Below are positions 24,094-32,889 of a stretch of 46,564 bases of DNA, in pieces (position 1 is the first letter of the stretch; every line of letters starts with the position of its first letter). Made by a program: the position numbers and the translations under genes. The notes below the pieces were generated by a model. The model had not been told where the DNA came from. It saw only the letters and a list, made by a program, of their open reading frames with translations, and searched no databases. This DNA comes from Pseudomonas asplenii (GTDB lineage: Bacteria > Pseudomonadota > Gammaproteobacteria > Pseudomonadales > Pseudomonadaceae). The stretch lies in NCBI RefSeq assembly GCF_001293465.1, contig NZ_JSYZ01000001.1:1-46564 (forward strand), in the 5' to 3' direction.

Positions 24094-25311
24094 ATGGCAG
24101 ACCAAGGTTCGCCGCGCCGCTTTGCGCGCATCGATCGACTCCCCCCTTACGTATTCAATATCACTGCCGAGCTGAAGATGGCCGCCCGCCGCCGTGGCGA
24201 GGACATCATCGACCTGAGCATGGGTAACCCCGACGGCGCGACTCCGCCGCATATCGTCGAAAAACTGGTGACCGTCGCCCAGCGCGAAGACACCCACGGC
24301 TACTCCACGTCCAAGGGCATCCCACGGCTGCGCCGGGCGATTTCCCACTGGTACAAGGACCGCTACGACGTCGAGATCGACCCGGAAAGCGAAGCCATCG
24401 TCACCATCGGCTCGAAAGAGGGCCTGGCCCACCTGATGCTCGCCACCCTCGACCATGGCGACACCGTGCTGGTGCCCAACCCGAGCTATCCGATCCATAT
24501 CTACGGCGCAGTGATCGCCGGTGCCCAGGTACGGTCGGTGCCGCTGGTGCCGGGTGTCGATTTCTTCGCCGAACTGGAACAGGCCATTCGCGGCTCGATC
24601 CCCAAGCCGAAGATGATGATTCTCGGTTTCCCGTCGAACCCCACCGCCCAGTGCGTCGAGCTGGACTTCTTCGAGCGGGTGATCGCCCTGGCCAAGCAGT
24701 ATGACGTGCTGGTGATCCACGACCTGGCCTACGCCGATATCGTCTACGACGGCTGGAAGGCGCCGTCGATCATGCAGGTGCCGGGCGCCAAGGATATCGC
24801 GGTGGAATTCTTCACCCTGTCCAAGAGTTACAACATGGCCGGCTGGCGAATCGGCTTCATGGTCGGCAATCCCGAGCTGGTCAGCGCCCTGGCGCGGATC
24901 AAGAGCTACCACGACTACGGTACCTTCACCCCGTTGCAGGTGGCGGCCATTGCCGCGCTGGAAGGCGACCAGCAGTGCGTGCGGGATATCGCCGAGCAGT
25001 ACCGGCAACGTCGCAACGTACTGGTCAAGGGCCTGCATGAACTGGGCTGGATGGTCGAGAACCCCAAGGCCTCGATGTATGTCTGGGCGAAGATCCCCGA
25101 AGCCTATGCGCACCTGGGGTCGCTGGAATTCGCCAAGAAGCTGCTGGCCGAGGCCAAGGTCTGTGTCTCGCCGGGCGTGGGTTTCGGTGAATACGGCGAC
25201 GACCACGTGCGCTTCGCCCTGATCGAGAACCAGGACCGTATCCGTCAGGCGGTACGCGGGATTCGCACGATGTTCCGCGCCGATGGCCTGGTGAAGAAAG
25301 CCGAAGGCTGA
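24094..25311 (+). CDS. alaC: Alanine aminotransferase AlaC
   Basis: Class-I PLP-dependent aminotransferase of 405 residues, predicted to interconvert alanine/2-oxoglutarate and pyruvate/glutamate. The Schiff-base lysine is Lys244 in '[15 protein letters not shown]'. Other fold-I marks are '[12 protein letters not shown]', '[13 protein letters not shown]', 'NPSYPIH' and '[14 protein letters not shown]'. Length and text match E. coli AlaC (412 residues). The ATG at 24094 is chosen because AGAGG precedes it and homologues begin '[13 protein letters not shown]'; the frame is open upstream without coding character. A perfect palindromic repeat follows the stop. Confidence 0.92.
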   Translation: MADQGSPRRFARIDRLPPYVFNITAELKMAARRRGEDIIDLSMGNPDGATPPHIVEKLVTVAQREDTHGYSTSKGIPRLRRAISHWYKDRYDVEIDPESEAIVTIGSKEGLAHLMLATLDHGDTVLVPNPSYPIHIYGAVIAGAQVRSVPLVPGVDFFAELEQAIRGSIPKPKMMILGFPSNPTAQCVELDFFERVIALAKQYDVLVIHDLAYADIVYDGWKAPSIMQVPGAKDIAVEFFTLSKSYNMAGWRIGFMVGNPELVSALARIKSYHDYGTFTPLQVAAIAALEGDQQCVRDIAEQYRQRRNVLVKGLHELGWMVENPKASMYVWAKIPEAYAHLGSLEFAKKLLAEAKVCVSPGVGFGEYGDDHVRFALIENQDRIRQAVRGIRTMFRADGLVKKAEG

Positions 25312-25325
25312 TCCGCCCTCCTTGC

Positions 25326-25358
25326 CGCTCGTTCCCACGCTCCGCGTGGGAACGAGCG
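25326..25358. repeat. Perfect 15-bp palindrome between alaC and gntP
   Basis: CGCTCGTTCCCACGC, a TCC loop, then GCGTGGGAACGAGCG. This 'CGTTCCCACGC' unit is a second, distinct class of Pseudomonas intergenic palindrome. It lies between two convergent genes and probably acts as a bidirectional terminator. Confidence 0.75.
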
Positions 25359-25369
25359 TGATCAGTCGA

Positions 25370-26722
25370 TCAGACCACCAGCGACAGCAGCAGGATGAAC
25401 ACCAGCCCCACCACCGACAGGATGGTTTCCATCGCCGTCCAGGTCTTGAAGGTCTCGGTCACGGTCATGTTGAAGTACTGCTTGACCAGCCAGAACCCCG
25501 CATCGTTGACGTGAGACAGGATCAGCGAGCCCGCTCCCGTCGCCAGCACCAGCAGCTCACGGTTCACACCGGGAATCAGGTCGACCACCGGCATCACGAT
25601 CCCGGCACCGGTGATCGTCGCCACCGTGGCCGAGCCCGTTGCCACACGGATCACCGCCGCCACCAGCCAGGCCAGCAGGATCGGCGAGATCTGTGCATTC
25701 ACCGCGATATGGCCGATCACATCGCCCACGCCGCTAGTCACCAGCATCTGCTTGAAGCCACCACCGGCACCGATGATCAGGATGATCGCCGCGGTCGGCG
25801 CCAGGCTCGCATCCAGCAGCTTGAGGATCCGTTTGGAATCCATGCCCTGGCGTTTGCCGAAGGTATACAGCGCCAGCAGCAGGGCCAGCAGCAAGGCGCT
25901 GATCGGGTGGCCGATCATGTCCATCCAGAGGCGGAAGAAATGTCCGTCCGGCAGGACAATGTCGGCGAAGGTCTTGAGCAGCATCAGGAACACCGGCAAC
26001 AGCACGGTCAACAGGGTCACGCTGAAGCTGGGCAAGGTGCTGGACACCGGCTCGCGGGCCAGTTGGTCCACCAGTTCCTGCGATGGATTGCCGGGAATGT
26101 GCCGGGCAATGAAGGTGCCGAAGATCGGACCGGCAACGATGGCGGTCGGCAGGGCGACGATCAGCCCGTAGAGAATGGTCTTGCCGATGTCGGCGTTGAA
26201 CACCCCGATCGCCAGCAGCGGGCCCGGGTGCGGTGGCACCAGGCCATGTACCGCGGACAGGCCGGCCAGCAACGGGATACCGATCTTGATCAGCGACACA
26301 CCGGTGCGTCGGGCAACGATGAACACCAGTGGAATCAGCAGCACGAAGCCGATCTCGAAGAACAGCGGAATGCCCACCAGGAACGCCGCGAACATCATCG
26401 CCCATTGCACCCGCTCCTTGCCGAAAGCGCGAATGAGGGTCTGGGCGATCTGATCGGCACCGCCCGAATCCGACATCATCTTGCCGAGCATGGTCCCCAG
26501 CGCGAGGATGATGCCGACGAAGCCCAGCACCCCGCCGAAGCCGTCCTGGAAGGCCTTGATGATCTTGTCCACCGGCATGCCCGAGGTCAGCCCGAGGAAG
26601 GCCGAGGCGATGATCAGGGCAATGAAGGGATGTATCTTGAAGCGGGTGATCAGCACGATCAGCCCGATAATCGTGACCACTGCATCGAGCAGCAGGTAGG
26701 TCTCGTGGGACAGTCCAAACAT
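25370..26722 (-). CDS. gntP: Gluconate permease
   Basis: Proton-gluconate symporter of the GntP family in the inner membrane, 450 residues with about 12-14 helices. Typical elements are 'TLIRAFGKERVQWAMMFAAF', 'GIPLFFEIGFVLLIPL', 'HGLVPPHPGPLLAIG' and the final 'VNDAGFWLVKQYFNM'. It lies 97 bp downstream of gntK with a candidate GntR operator in the gap, so it probably has its own repressed promoter as well as read-through. With GntK it feeds gluconate into the Entner-Doudoroff pathway as 6-phosphogluconate. Confidence 0.93.
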   Translation of the reverse strand: MFGLSHETYLLLDAVVTIIGLIVLITRFKIHPFIALIIASAFLGLTSGMPVDKIIKAFQDGFGGVLGFVGIILALGTMLGKMMSDSGGADQIAQTLIRAFGKERVQWAMMFAAFLVGIPLFFEIGFVLLIPLVFIVARRTGVSLIKIGIPLLAGLSAVHGLVPPHPGPLLAIGVFNADIGKTILYGLIVALPTAIVAGPIFGTFIARHIPGNPSQELVDQLAREPVSSTLPSFSVTLLTVLLPVFLMLLKTFADIVLPDGHFFRLWMDMIGHPISALLLALLLALYTFGKRQGMDSKRILKLLDASLAPTAAIILIIGAGGGFKQMLVTSGVGDVIGHIAVNAQISPILLAWLVAAVIRVATGSATVATITGAGIVMPVVDLIPGVNRELLVLATGAGSLILSHVNDAGFWLVKQYFNMTVTETFKTWTAMETILSVVGLVFILLLSLVV

Positions 26723-26778
26723 GAGGTGTCTCCTGGTTGTTGTTCTTATGGTGTTCGTGAATGTTCGACAGCCCTGGG

Positions 26779-26795
26779 GACAGCGCTATCTTTTC
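26779..26795 (-). promoter_or_regulatory. Candidate GntR operator before gntP
   Basis: Read leftward this contains AAG-N-TAGCGCT and the half-palindrome GATAGCGCTGTC. Against the motif AC-N-AAG-N-TAGCGCT, which I recall for Pseudomonas GntR, it matches 10 of 12 positions. It lies 57 bp upstream of the gntP ATG. Confidence 0.6.
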
Positions 26796-26819
26796 CGGCC
26801 GGGATTTTCGCTCCCGGCA

Positions 26820-27350
26820 TCAGGCAATCCGTTCCAGGCCGTTGTCCCGCCACCAGCGATTGGCCGACTGGGCCAGTTGCTCGACCTCCCGCGTCGCATC
26901 GAGCGCCAGGGTCAAGGGTTCGCCCACCGGCGATTCGAGGGCGGCGAACTGGCTGTCGATCAGGGTGCCGGGCATGAAATGGCCAGGGCGATGGTTGACC
27001 CGCTCGGCGGCGACCGTCGGAGTCAGTTCGAGAAACACGAAGCCCAGGCCCGGCACGGCGCTACGCAGGCGGTCGCGGTAGCGCAGCTTCAGCGCCGAAC
27101 AGGTCAGCACCGGGTGCTGGCCGGCCGCCACGGCACGACGCAGCTCGTCGCTCAGCGTATCGAGCCAACCGGCACGGTCTTCATCGTTAAGGGGGATACC
27201 GGCGCTCATCTTGGCGATGTTCGCCGCAGGGTGAAAGCTGTCGCCTTCGATCAGGGTGGCAGCGCCGAGCCGGCAGATAGCCTCACCCACGCTGGACTTG
27301 CCACAACCGGAAACACCCATGATAACCAGGGCAGTGATGGGTTGACTCAT
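26820..27350 (-). CDS. gntK: Gluconokinase
   Basis: Phosphorylates D-gluconate to 6-phosphogluconate with ATP. The 176-residue protein has the P-loop GVSGCGKS at residues 12-19, 'EGDSFHPAANIAKMSAGIPL' and 'RAGWLDTL', and 'CSALKLRYRDRLR'. All these are characteristic of GntK-type thermoresistant gluconokinases. It is transcribed away from gntR, with a palindromic operator 17 bp upstream of its ATG, which would place it under direct GntR repression. Confidence 0.94.
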   Translation of the reverse strand: MSQPITALVIMGVSGCGKSSVGEAICRLGAATLIEGDSFHPAANIAKMSAGIPLNDEDRAGWLDTLSDELRRAVAAGQHPVLTCSALKLRYRDRLRSAVPGLGFVFLELTPTVAAERVNHRPGHFMPGTLIDSQFAALESPVGEPLTLALDATREVEQLAQSANRWWRDNGLERIA

Positions 27351-27363
27351 CTAACACCTCAGC

Positions 27364-27382
27364 ACGAAGACAGCGCTGTCTT
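27364..27382. promoter_or_regulatory. Candidate GntR operator before gntK
   Basis: AAGACAGCGCTGTCTT at 27367-27382 is a perfect 16-bp palindrome. Read rightward from 27364 it matches AC-N-AAG-N-TAGCGCT at 11 of 12 positions. It is adjacent to the gntK start and is the most symmetric of the three sites. Confidence 0.7.
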
Positions 27383-27534
27383 TGCCAGAGCTCTTGATAC
27401 TGCAAAAGCAAAGCACAAAACATTCGTTGCCGACGTCTTCTTGTCGTTTTTATCGATTGCCGCGCTACAGCTTGCAGGTGTTACCGAGCGGGTTCAGGCC
27501 AACCACGCCCAGCCAATTGCAGGCCCATCGAGAC

Positions 27535-27548
27535 AGCGCTACCTTAGT
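27535..27548 (-). promoter_or_regulatory. Candidate GntR operator before gntR
   Basis: Read leftward: AC-T-AAG-G-TAGCGCT, a match at all 12 defined positions of the recalled Pseudomonas GntR operator. It lies 30 bp upstream of the gntR ATG, the expected place for autorepression. Confidence 0.7.
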
Positions 27549-27577
27549 GCCTCGAATTTTGTTTGGCAAGCCGTCCG

Positions 27578-28609
27578 ATGACCTCCACCAAGAACGACAA
27601 GAATGCCCGCACCACGGGACGCCCCACCCTCAACGAAGTCGCACGCCTGGCCGGCGTCAGTCCGATCACCGCGTCCCGCGCGCTGCGCGGTATCAGCACA
27701 GTGGCCACGGAACTGGTGGAAAAGGTCCAACGGGCGGCTGACGAGCTGAATTACGTGGTCAACCCGGCGGCCCGCGCCCTGGCCTCGGCACAAAGCCATT
27801 CGGTGGTGGTGCTGGTGCCGTCGCTGTCCAACCTGCTGTTCATCGACACCCTCGAAGCGATACACAAGGTACTGCGTCCGCGCGGTTTCGAAGTGCTGAT
27901 CGGCAACTGCCACTATTCCCGTGACGAAGAAGAGAACCTGCTGCGCAACTATCTGGCCTATCAGCCCCGCGGGCTGCTGCTGACCGGCTTCGACCGCTCG
28001 GAAAGCGCCCGACGGATGGTCGAGGCCAGCAATGTGCCATGTGTCTACATGATGGACCTCGATCCCGGCGCCGGCGTGAACTGCGTCGGCTTCTCGCAAC
28101 AGAGCGCCGGTGCCACCGCCGCCGAGCACCTGATCTCCCGGGGCCGCCGGCACCTGGCCTACATCGGCGCCCAGCTGGACCAGCGTACCCTGCTGCGCGG
28201 CGAAGGTTTCCGCCAGGCCCTGCAACGGGCCGGGCTCTATGACCCGGACCTGGAACTGCTGACCCCACGCCCATCCTCGGTCGGCCTGGGCGGCGAGCTG
28301 TTCCTGCAAATGATGAACAGCCATCCACAGGTCGACGCGATCTTCTTCGGCAACGACGACCTGGCCCAAGGCGCCCTGCTCGAAGCCATGCGCTGCGGCA
28401 TCAAGGTGCCGGAACAGGTGGCGGTGCTGGGCTTCAACGACCTGCCGGTGTCGGCCTTCATGGTCCCGCGCCTGAGCAGCATCCGCACCCCACGCGAAGC
28501 CATCGGCCAACGGGCGGCGGAGCAGTTGCTGCATCTGATGGCCGGCAATGCGGTGCCCCAGCCGGTGGTGGACATGGGCTTCGAACTGATGGTGCGCGAA
28601 AGCAGCTAG
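27578..28609 (+). CDS. gntR: LacI-family gluconate repressor GntR
   Basis: Transcriptional repressor of gluconate genes, 343 residues. The LacI HTH is at about 17-40 ('TLNEVARLAGVSPITASRAL') with hinge 'VNPAARALAS', followed by a periplasmic-binding-like effector domain ('PQVDAIFFGNDDLAQGAL' near 245 and 'AVLGFNDLPVSAF'). The ATG at 27578 is preferred over a TTG five codons upstream. It is divergent from gntK, and three copies of the recalled GntR motif flank gntR, gntK and gntP. The likely inducer is gluconate or 6-phosphogluconate. Confidence 0.93.
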   Translation: MTSTKNDKNARTTGRPTLNEVARLAGVSPITASRALRGISTVATELVEKVQRAADELNYVVNPAARALASAQSHSVVVLVPSLSNLLFIDTLEAIHKVLRPRGFEVLIGNCHYSRDEEENLLRNYLAYQPRGLLLTGFDRSESARRMVEASNVPCVYMMDLDPGAGVNCVGFSQQSAGATAAEHLISRGRRHLAYIGAQLDQRTLLRGEGFRQALQRAGLYDPDLELLTPRPSSVGLGGELFLQMMNSHPQVDAIFFGNDDLAQGALLEAMRCGIKVPEQVAVLGFNDLPVSAFMVPRLSSIRTPREAIGQRAAEQLLHLMAGNAVPQPVVDMGFELMVRESS

Positions 28610-28728
28610 GATCTCGGTGGCCCATTCGCACAAAGCCGATGAGCGGCATGCAAGTTACGGGCGATGGGCTAACGTGAGTGTTCATCAATGGGTCATATTC
28701 CGGCCGGAGCGCCGACGAGGAAGCCCGC

Positions 28729-29526
28729 ATGAACCTGCCCAGAGTCCTGCTCACCGGCGCCTGCGGCCGTATCGGCAAGACGTTTTTTCTCGCCAGCAAA
28801 GACCGTTACGAGTTCCTGCTCGTCGATCGCCACCTGCCGGACTTCCCCATCGCAGAGCACCGGTTCGTGCGGCTGGACCTCGATGAAAAGGACTCGTTGC
28901 CGTCGCTGCTCGAAGGCATCGACGTGGTCGTGCACCTGGCCTGCTCCCCCCATCTGGACGCCTCCTTCGAAGAGCTGCTGCCCAACAACATCCTCGCCAC
29001 CACCTACCTGCTGGAGGCCACGGCGAAGGCCGGCTGCCAGCGGCTGGTGTTCGCCAGCAACACCCAGGTCGTCGAAGGCCATGCGCCGGATCGACCGATC
29101 ACCCCGGACATGCCGGTGATGCCGGCGAGCCTGTACGGCGCCAGCAAATGCTATGGCGAAGCGCTATGCGCGCTGTATGCCAGCCAGCACGGCCTATCGA
29201 CCATCGTCCTGCGCCTCGGTGTCTTCGGGCTCCCCGACGATCACGACTGGCAGCATACCCGCGAGCTGGGCACTTGGCTCAGCCCGCGCGACGCCGTGCA
29301 ATTGCTGCAACGGGCCATCGAAGTGCAAGGAGTGCAGCACCTGGTTGCCCACGGGATATCCGACAATCACGGCAAACGCCTCGACCTGGCCGAAACCCGT
29401 CGGGTGCTGGGCTACCAGCCGCTGGATGGCAGTTCCCGGGGTTCCCACCCAAACAACCCGAAGCCGGTGATGAGAAACCCTGGCAGTGGAGAGCGGCCAC
29501 CCAGCTGGATGGCCATCCATTCATAG
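28729..29526 (+). CDS. NAD-dependent epimerase/dehydratase, uronate-dehydrogenase-like
   Basis: Extended SDR of 265 residues. The Rossmann motif is GACGRIG (10-16) and the catalytic pair is Tyr136-x-x-x-Lys140 ('[10 protein letters not shown]'). The stretch '[20 protein letters not shown]' followed by 'HGISDN' closely parallels the P. syringae uronate dehydrogenase as I remember it ('TWLS.DDLTQLLERAL', 'YGVSDN'). Uronate dehydrogenase oxidises glucuronate or galacturonate to aldarolactones. The ATG at 28729 follows GAGGAAG. It converges on, and overlaps by six bases, an aldehyde dehydrogenase that would suit the end of the same pathway. A sugar epimerase role remains possible. Confidence 0.75.
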   Translation: MNLPRVLLTGACGRIGKTFFLASKDRYEFLLVDRHLPDFPIAEHRFVRLDLDEKDSLPSLLEGIDVVVHLACSPHLDASFEELLPNNILATTYLLEATAKAGCQRLVFASNTQVVEGHAPDRPITPDMPVMPASLYGASKCYGEALCALYASQHGLSTIVLRLGVFGLPDDHDWQHTRELGTWLSPRDAVQLLQRAIEVQGVQHLVAHGISDNHGKRLDLAETRRVLGYQPLDGSSRGSHPNNPKPVMRNPGSGERPPSWMAIHS

Positions 29527-30966
29527 CGAGTTGACGTAGACCGACTTCGCCACCAGGTAGGGTTCCAGCGCCTCGGGTCCACCTTCGGAGCCGTAGCCCG
29601 AATCCTTCACCCCGCCGAACGGCATCTCCGCCCAGGGAGTCATCGCCTGGTTGATCCACAGCATGCCGGCCTCGACCCGCTGGGTCAGCCGGTGCACATT
29701 GGCGAACGAACGGGTGAAGGCGTAGGCGGCCAGACCGTAGGGCAGCCGGTTCGCTTCGGCGATGGCCTCGTCGAGCGAGTCGAAGCCCCGCACCGCGGCC
29801 ACCGGGCCGAACGGTTCATTGTTGAACACGTCCGCCTCCAGCGGCACACCGGACAGGATGGTCGGCGCGAAGAAGTTACCGGTGTTGCCGATCCGCTCGC
29901 CACCGGTCTCCAGGCGCGCACCGCTGGCCAGCGCACTCTCGACCACCTGGGTCATGGCACTCAGGCGACGGCCGTTGGCCAGCGCACCGAGGGTGGTGTC
30001 GGCCTCCAGGCCGTTGCCGACCTTGAGCGACTGGGCATAACGGACCATCTCCCGGGTGAACTCCTCGCGGATGCTGTTATGCACCAGGAACCGCGTCGGC
30101 GAAATGCACACCTGCCCGGCGTTGCGGAACTTGGCCCCGGCCATGGCCTTGACCGCCGCTTCCACGTCGGCATCCTCGGCGATGATCACCGGGGCATGCC
30201 CGCCCAGTTCCATCGTCGCCCGCTTCATGTGCTGCCCGGCCAGCGCCGCCAGGTGCTTGCCCACCGGCGTCGAGCCGGTGAAGGTGACCTTGCGCACCAC
30301 CGGGTGGGCGATCAGGTAGGAGGAAATCTGTGCCGGGTCGCCGAACACCAGCCCGACCACGCCAGGCGGCACGCCGGCATCGACGAACGCGCGCAGCAGG
30401 GCCGCCGGCGACGCCGGCGTCTCCTCGGGGGCCTTGACCAGGAAGGAGCAGCCGGTGGCCAGCGCGGCACACAGCTTGCGCACCACCTGGTTGACCGGGA
30501 AATTCCACGGGGTGAAGGCCGCGACCGGGCCGACCGGTTCGCGTACCACGGTCTGCTGCACCGCGACGTTACGCGAGGGCACGACACGACCGTACACACG
30601 TCGGCCCTCGTCGGCGAACCACTCGATGATATCCGCAGCGGAGTTGACCTCGATCCGCGACTCCGAAAGCGGCTTGCCCTGCTCCTGGGTCAGCAGTTGC
30701 GCGATGCCTTCGGCACGCTCGCGAACCAGTTGCGCCGCCTTGCGCATGATCACCGCCCGCTCGTTGGCCGGCACCCAGCGCCATACGTCGAAACCGCGCT
30801 GCAGCGCCGCCAGGGCCCGATCCAGATCGGCGATGTCGGCACGGGCGACCTGGCCGATCACCAGGCCGGTCGCCGGGTTCAGCACGTCGAGCGTCTTGCC
30901 GTCTTGCGCATCGCACCACTGGCCATCGATCAGCAACTGCGTGTTCACATAGTTCGCTTCGGTCAT
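29521..30966 (-). CDS. NAD(P)-dependent aldehyde dehydrogenase (succinate/ketoglutarate-semialdehyde type)
   Basis: Aldehyde dehydrogenase of 481 residues. The catalytic pair is Glu253 ('MELGGHAP') and Cys287 ('[12 protein letters not shown]'); the cofactor motif is PWNFP at 153-157 and '[11 protein letters not shown]' follows. The 'PTRFLV' after the cysteine and the overall text match the SSADH / alpha-ketoglutaric-semialdehyde dehydrogenase group. The latter oxidises 2-oxoglutarate semialdehyde in oxidative uronate and pentose catabolism. It overlaps the uronate-dehydrogenase-like gene tail to tail, which favours that reading. The 240 bp upstream hold its promoter and an inverted repeat. 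Confidence 0.85.
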   Translation of the reverse strand: MTEANYVNTQLLIDGQWCDAQDGKTLDVLNPATGLVIGQVARADIADLDRALAALQRGFDVWRWVPANERAVIMRKAAQLVRERAEGIAQLLTQEQGKPLSESRIEVNSAADIIEWFADEGRRVYGRVVPSRNVAVQQTVVREPVGPVAAFTPWNFPVNQVVRKLCAALATGCSFLVKAPEETPASPAALLRAFVDAGVPPGVVGLVFGDPAQISSYLIAHPVVRKVTFTGSTPVGKHLAALAGQHMKRATMELGGHAPVIIAEDADVEAAVKAMAGAKFRNAGQVCISPTRFLVHNSIREEFTREMVRYAQSLKVGNGLEADTTLGALANGRRLSAMTQVVESALASGARLETGGERIGNTGNFFAPTILSGVPLEADVFNNEPFGPVAAVRGFDSLDEAIAEANRLPYGLAAYAFTRSFANVHRLTQRVEAGMLWINQAMTPWAEMPFGGVKDSGYGSEGGPEALEPYLVAKSVYVNSL

Positions 30967-31141
30967 CGGTTATCTCCCAAATAATCGTTCACGGCGTCGG
31001 ATGCAGGCTACTGAACGCGCTATCGCCCAGGGCTGCAAGTGAATGTTCAACATGCCAGAGCGGCAAACCCGGCGGCAAGGATTCTCCGCTTTCCGGCCAG
31101 CGCCTGCAGGCGTGTATCGCCCAAGGCGTGGAAAAACGGGC

Positions 31142-31163
31142 TTTGTACCAGCCGGCATACAAA
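31142..31163. promoter_or_regulatory. Inverted repeat upstream of the unknown gene at 31207
   Basis: TTTGTA, ten bases, TACAAA: a perfect 6-bp repeat with a CCGG centre. It lies between the aldehyde dehydrogenase promoter side and the gene at 31207 and could serve either one. Nothing else is recognised in 30967-31206. Confidence 0.35.
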
Positions 31164-31206
31164 TTGCTCGGTGCCTGGGGTCTCTTAACACTCAGGTATT
31201 TATCCC

Positions 31207-31758
31207 ATGTTGGTCAATGCCCGTAACAATCCGGTGATCCAACCCACCAACCGTTCGGATCTGGACCCCACCACCGCCGCCAACAACGTGCTGGCCAGCG
31301 GCTACGTGCCAACCGCACAGGCCGCCGCCGGCCTCAGCTCGAACCCGACCAGCCAGAACGCCGCCGACAAGGTCGCCGACAACGTCAATGCCGCGTTCGC
31401 CAAGACCCGCGTGCACCTGCAGGCCAAGATCCCCGACGTGGCCGCCGCCGCGACCCTCAGCGCCACGCCGCCGACCACCCGCACCGCGCCGTCTGCCACC
31501 AGTACCGACAGCGACGCGATGAAGGAATTCAAGGACTACATGAGCAAATCGCCGGCCGAACGCCTGCGCGAGCAGATGCTCAAGGACCAGGGGCTGACCG
31601 AGGAAAGCTTCAAGCAGTTGCCGCCCGAGCAGCAGCAGGCGATCAACAACAAGATCGCCGAGCGCATCAAGGAACAGTTCAACGCCCAGACCGAGAAGAA
31701 CAGCCCCAACCCGGTCGAGAAGCAGGTGGCCAGCGCGTTCCTCACCAGCAATAGCTGA
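31207..31758 (+). CDS. Conserved Pseudomonas protein of unknown function
   Basis: A 183-residue protein. The first 110 residues are low-complexity (Ala, Thr, Pro, Asn-rich). The C-terminal part is a compact charged helical segment 'EFKDYMSKSPAERLREQMLK' (about 106-125), then 'GLTEESFKQLPPEQQQAINN' and a helix ending 'ERIKEQ'. I have seen similar C-terminal segments in several Pseudomonas proteins of unknown role, where a disordered N-terminus precedes this helix pair. No signal peptide or membrane segment. Coding bias is strong. No function is proposed. Confidence 0.8.
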   Translation: MLVNARNNPVIQPTNRSDLDPTTAANNVLASGYVPTAQAAAGLSSNPTSQNAADKVADNVNAAFAKTRVHLQAKIPDVAAAATLSATPPTTRTAPSATSTDSDAMKEFKDYMSKSPAERLREQMLKDQGLTEESFKQLPPEQQQAINNKIAERIKEQFNAQTEKNSPNPVEKQVASAFLTSNS

Positions 31759-31771
31759 TCGGGCCGCAGTG

Positions 31772-31829
31772 GCCGGCTTGTCCGCGAAGGGGCCCAGAGG
31801 CCGCCAACAGCTTCGCGGGCCAGTCCGGC
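31772..31829. repeat. REP-type element
   Basis: GCCGGCTTGTCCGCGAAG (31772-31789) and CTTCGCGGGCCAGTCCGGC (31811-31829) are imperfect inverted arms around a 21-base centre. This is the larger form of the fluorescent-pseudomonad REP ('CTTCGCGGGC...CCGGCTCC'). It separates the unknown gene from the convergent LysR gene. Confidence 0.75.
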
Positions 31830-31916
31830 TCCTGCAGTGGCGGTGCCTGGTGCAGATGGGGCTTACGCCCGCTTTCGCTCACCCGCCAGGGCCGCTGATT
31901 GATGAACCCGGCGGAG

Positions 31917-32783
31917 TCATTCCAGCATCTCGAACAACGCCGTCACGGCCGCGCACTGGCTTGTCGTCGGGCACGCCACCAGGGCGAACCGGCGCTCTAC
32001 CGGTACTGCCAGCGGCAGCACCCGCAGCCCCCGGCGCTCCTTCGGTAGCGTCAGTTCCGGCACCAGGCTCACGCCAAGCCCCTCGCGCACCAGCGCGAAG
32101 GCGCTGCTCCACTCCCGCACTTCGACCCGTACATCCGCGAGCGGCAGGCCGGCCTCGGCCGCGAGGCTGCGGGCGTTGACCGTGCAACCCCCGGTCGCCA
32201 GCACAAAGGGTTCGGCCACCAGTTCCGCGAGGCTGACCCGGCCCTCGGGGCCACGGGCCGCCAGGCGGTGCCCCAGGGGCACCACCGCGACCCAGCGATC
32301 GCGCCCCAGCTCATGGGCCACGCGCCCCGGCTCCGGGTTGAGGACCACGCCGACATCCACCAGATCAGCGGCGAGCATGGCCTCGACCTCATGGTCGCTG
32401 ACCTCCAGCGCGACCACCTCAATGCCCGGATGGCGCTGGCGGAAACGCTGCAGCAAGGGTGGCAGCAAGCTGCTCAGGACCATGGGAAAACTCGCCAGGC
32501 GGATGGTGCCTCCGGTCAATCCGCGGGCACTGTCGACCCGCTGGCGAATGTTCTGCAGGGCCCCCAGCATCAGCCGCGCCTGCTCCAGCACCTGCAACCC
32601 GATAGCCGTCGGCACCGCCTGGCGCGCCTCACGCACGAACAGTTGTACGCCGAGCGTTTCCTCCATCCCCGCCAGGGCCTGGCTGGCCGCCGACTGGGTC
32701 ATGCCGACCTGCTCGGCGGCGCGGCTGATGGTGCCGCTGTCGAGCACCGCCACCAGCAGACGCCAGTGCACCAGATTCATCAT
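31917..32783 (-). CDS. LysR-family regulator (module 4)
   Basis: A 288-residue LysR regulator. The HTH is at about 18-40 ('TISRAAEQVGMTQSAASQAL') with the effector domain from about 88 ('GTIRLASFPMVLSSLLPPLL'). The start is placed at the ATG at 32783 (a second ATG follows directly at 32780); the frame is open further upstream but homologues begin at 'MNLVHWRLL'. It is divergent from a glutathione transferase gene, with about 106 bp between start codons, so that gene is its probable target. Confidence 0.88.
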   Translation of the reverse strand: MMNLVHWRLLVAVLDSGTISRAAEQVGMTQSAASQALAGMEETLGVQLFVREARQAVPTAIGLQVLEQARLMLGALQNIRQRVDSARGLTGGTIRLASFPMVLSSLLPPLLQRFRQRHPGIEVVALEVSDHEVEAMLAADLVDVGVVLNPEPGRVAHELGRDRWVAVVPLGHRLAARGPEGRVSLAELVAEPFVLATGGCTVNARSLAAEAGLPLADVRVEVREWSSAFALVREGLGVSLVPELTLPKERRGLRVLPLAVPVERRFALVACPTTSQCAAVTALFEMLE

Positions 32784-32889
32784 TCCAGTAGCTGTCCTTA
32801 TGGCACGTTTCTGAAGGATTGATTTTACCCGGACTGCAGACGCAGACGAGACTGTCGCCACTGTGTTTTCCCCCTGGAGTCCATCGCCC

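Noticed and set aside
25322..26977. Long plus-strand open frame rich in His, Gln and Arg
   Set aside because: It is the antisense shadow of the gluconate permease; composition is typical of mirror frames in GC-rich DNA.
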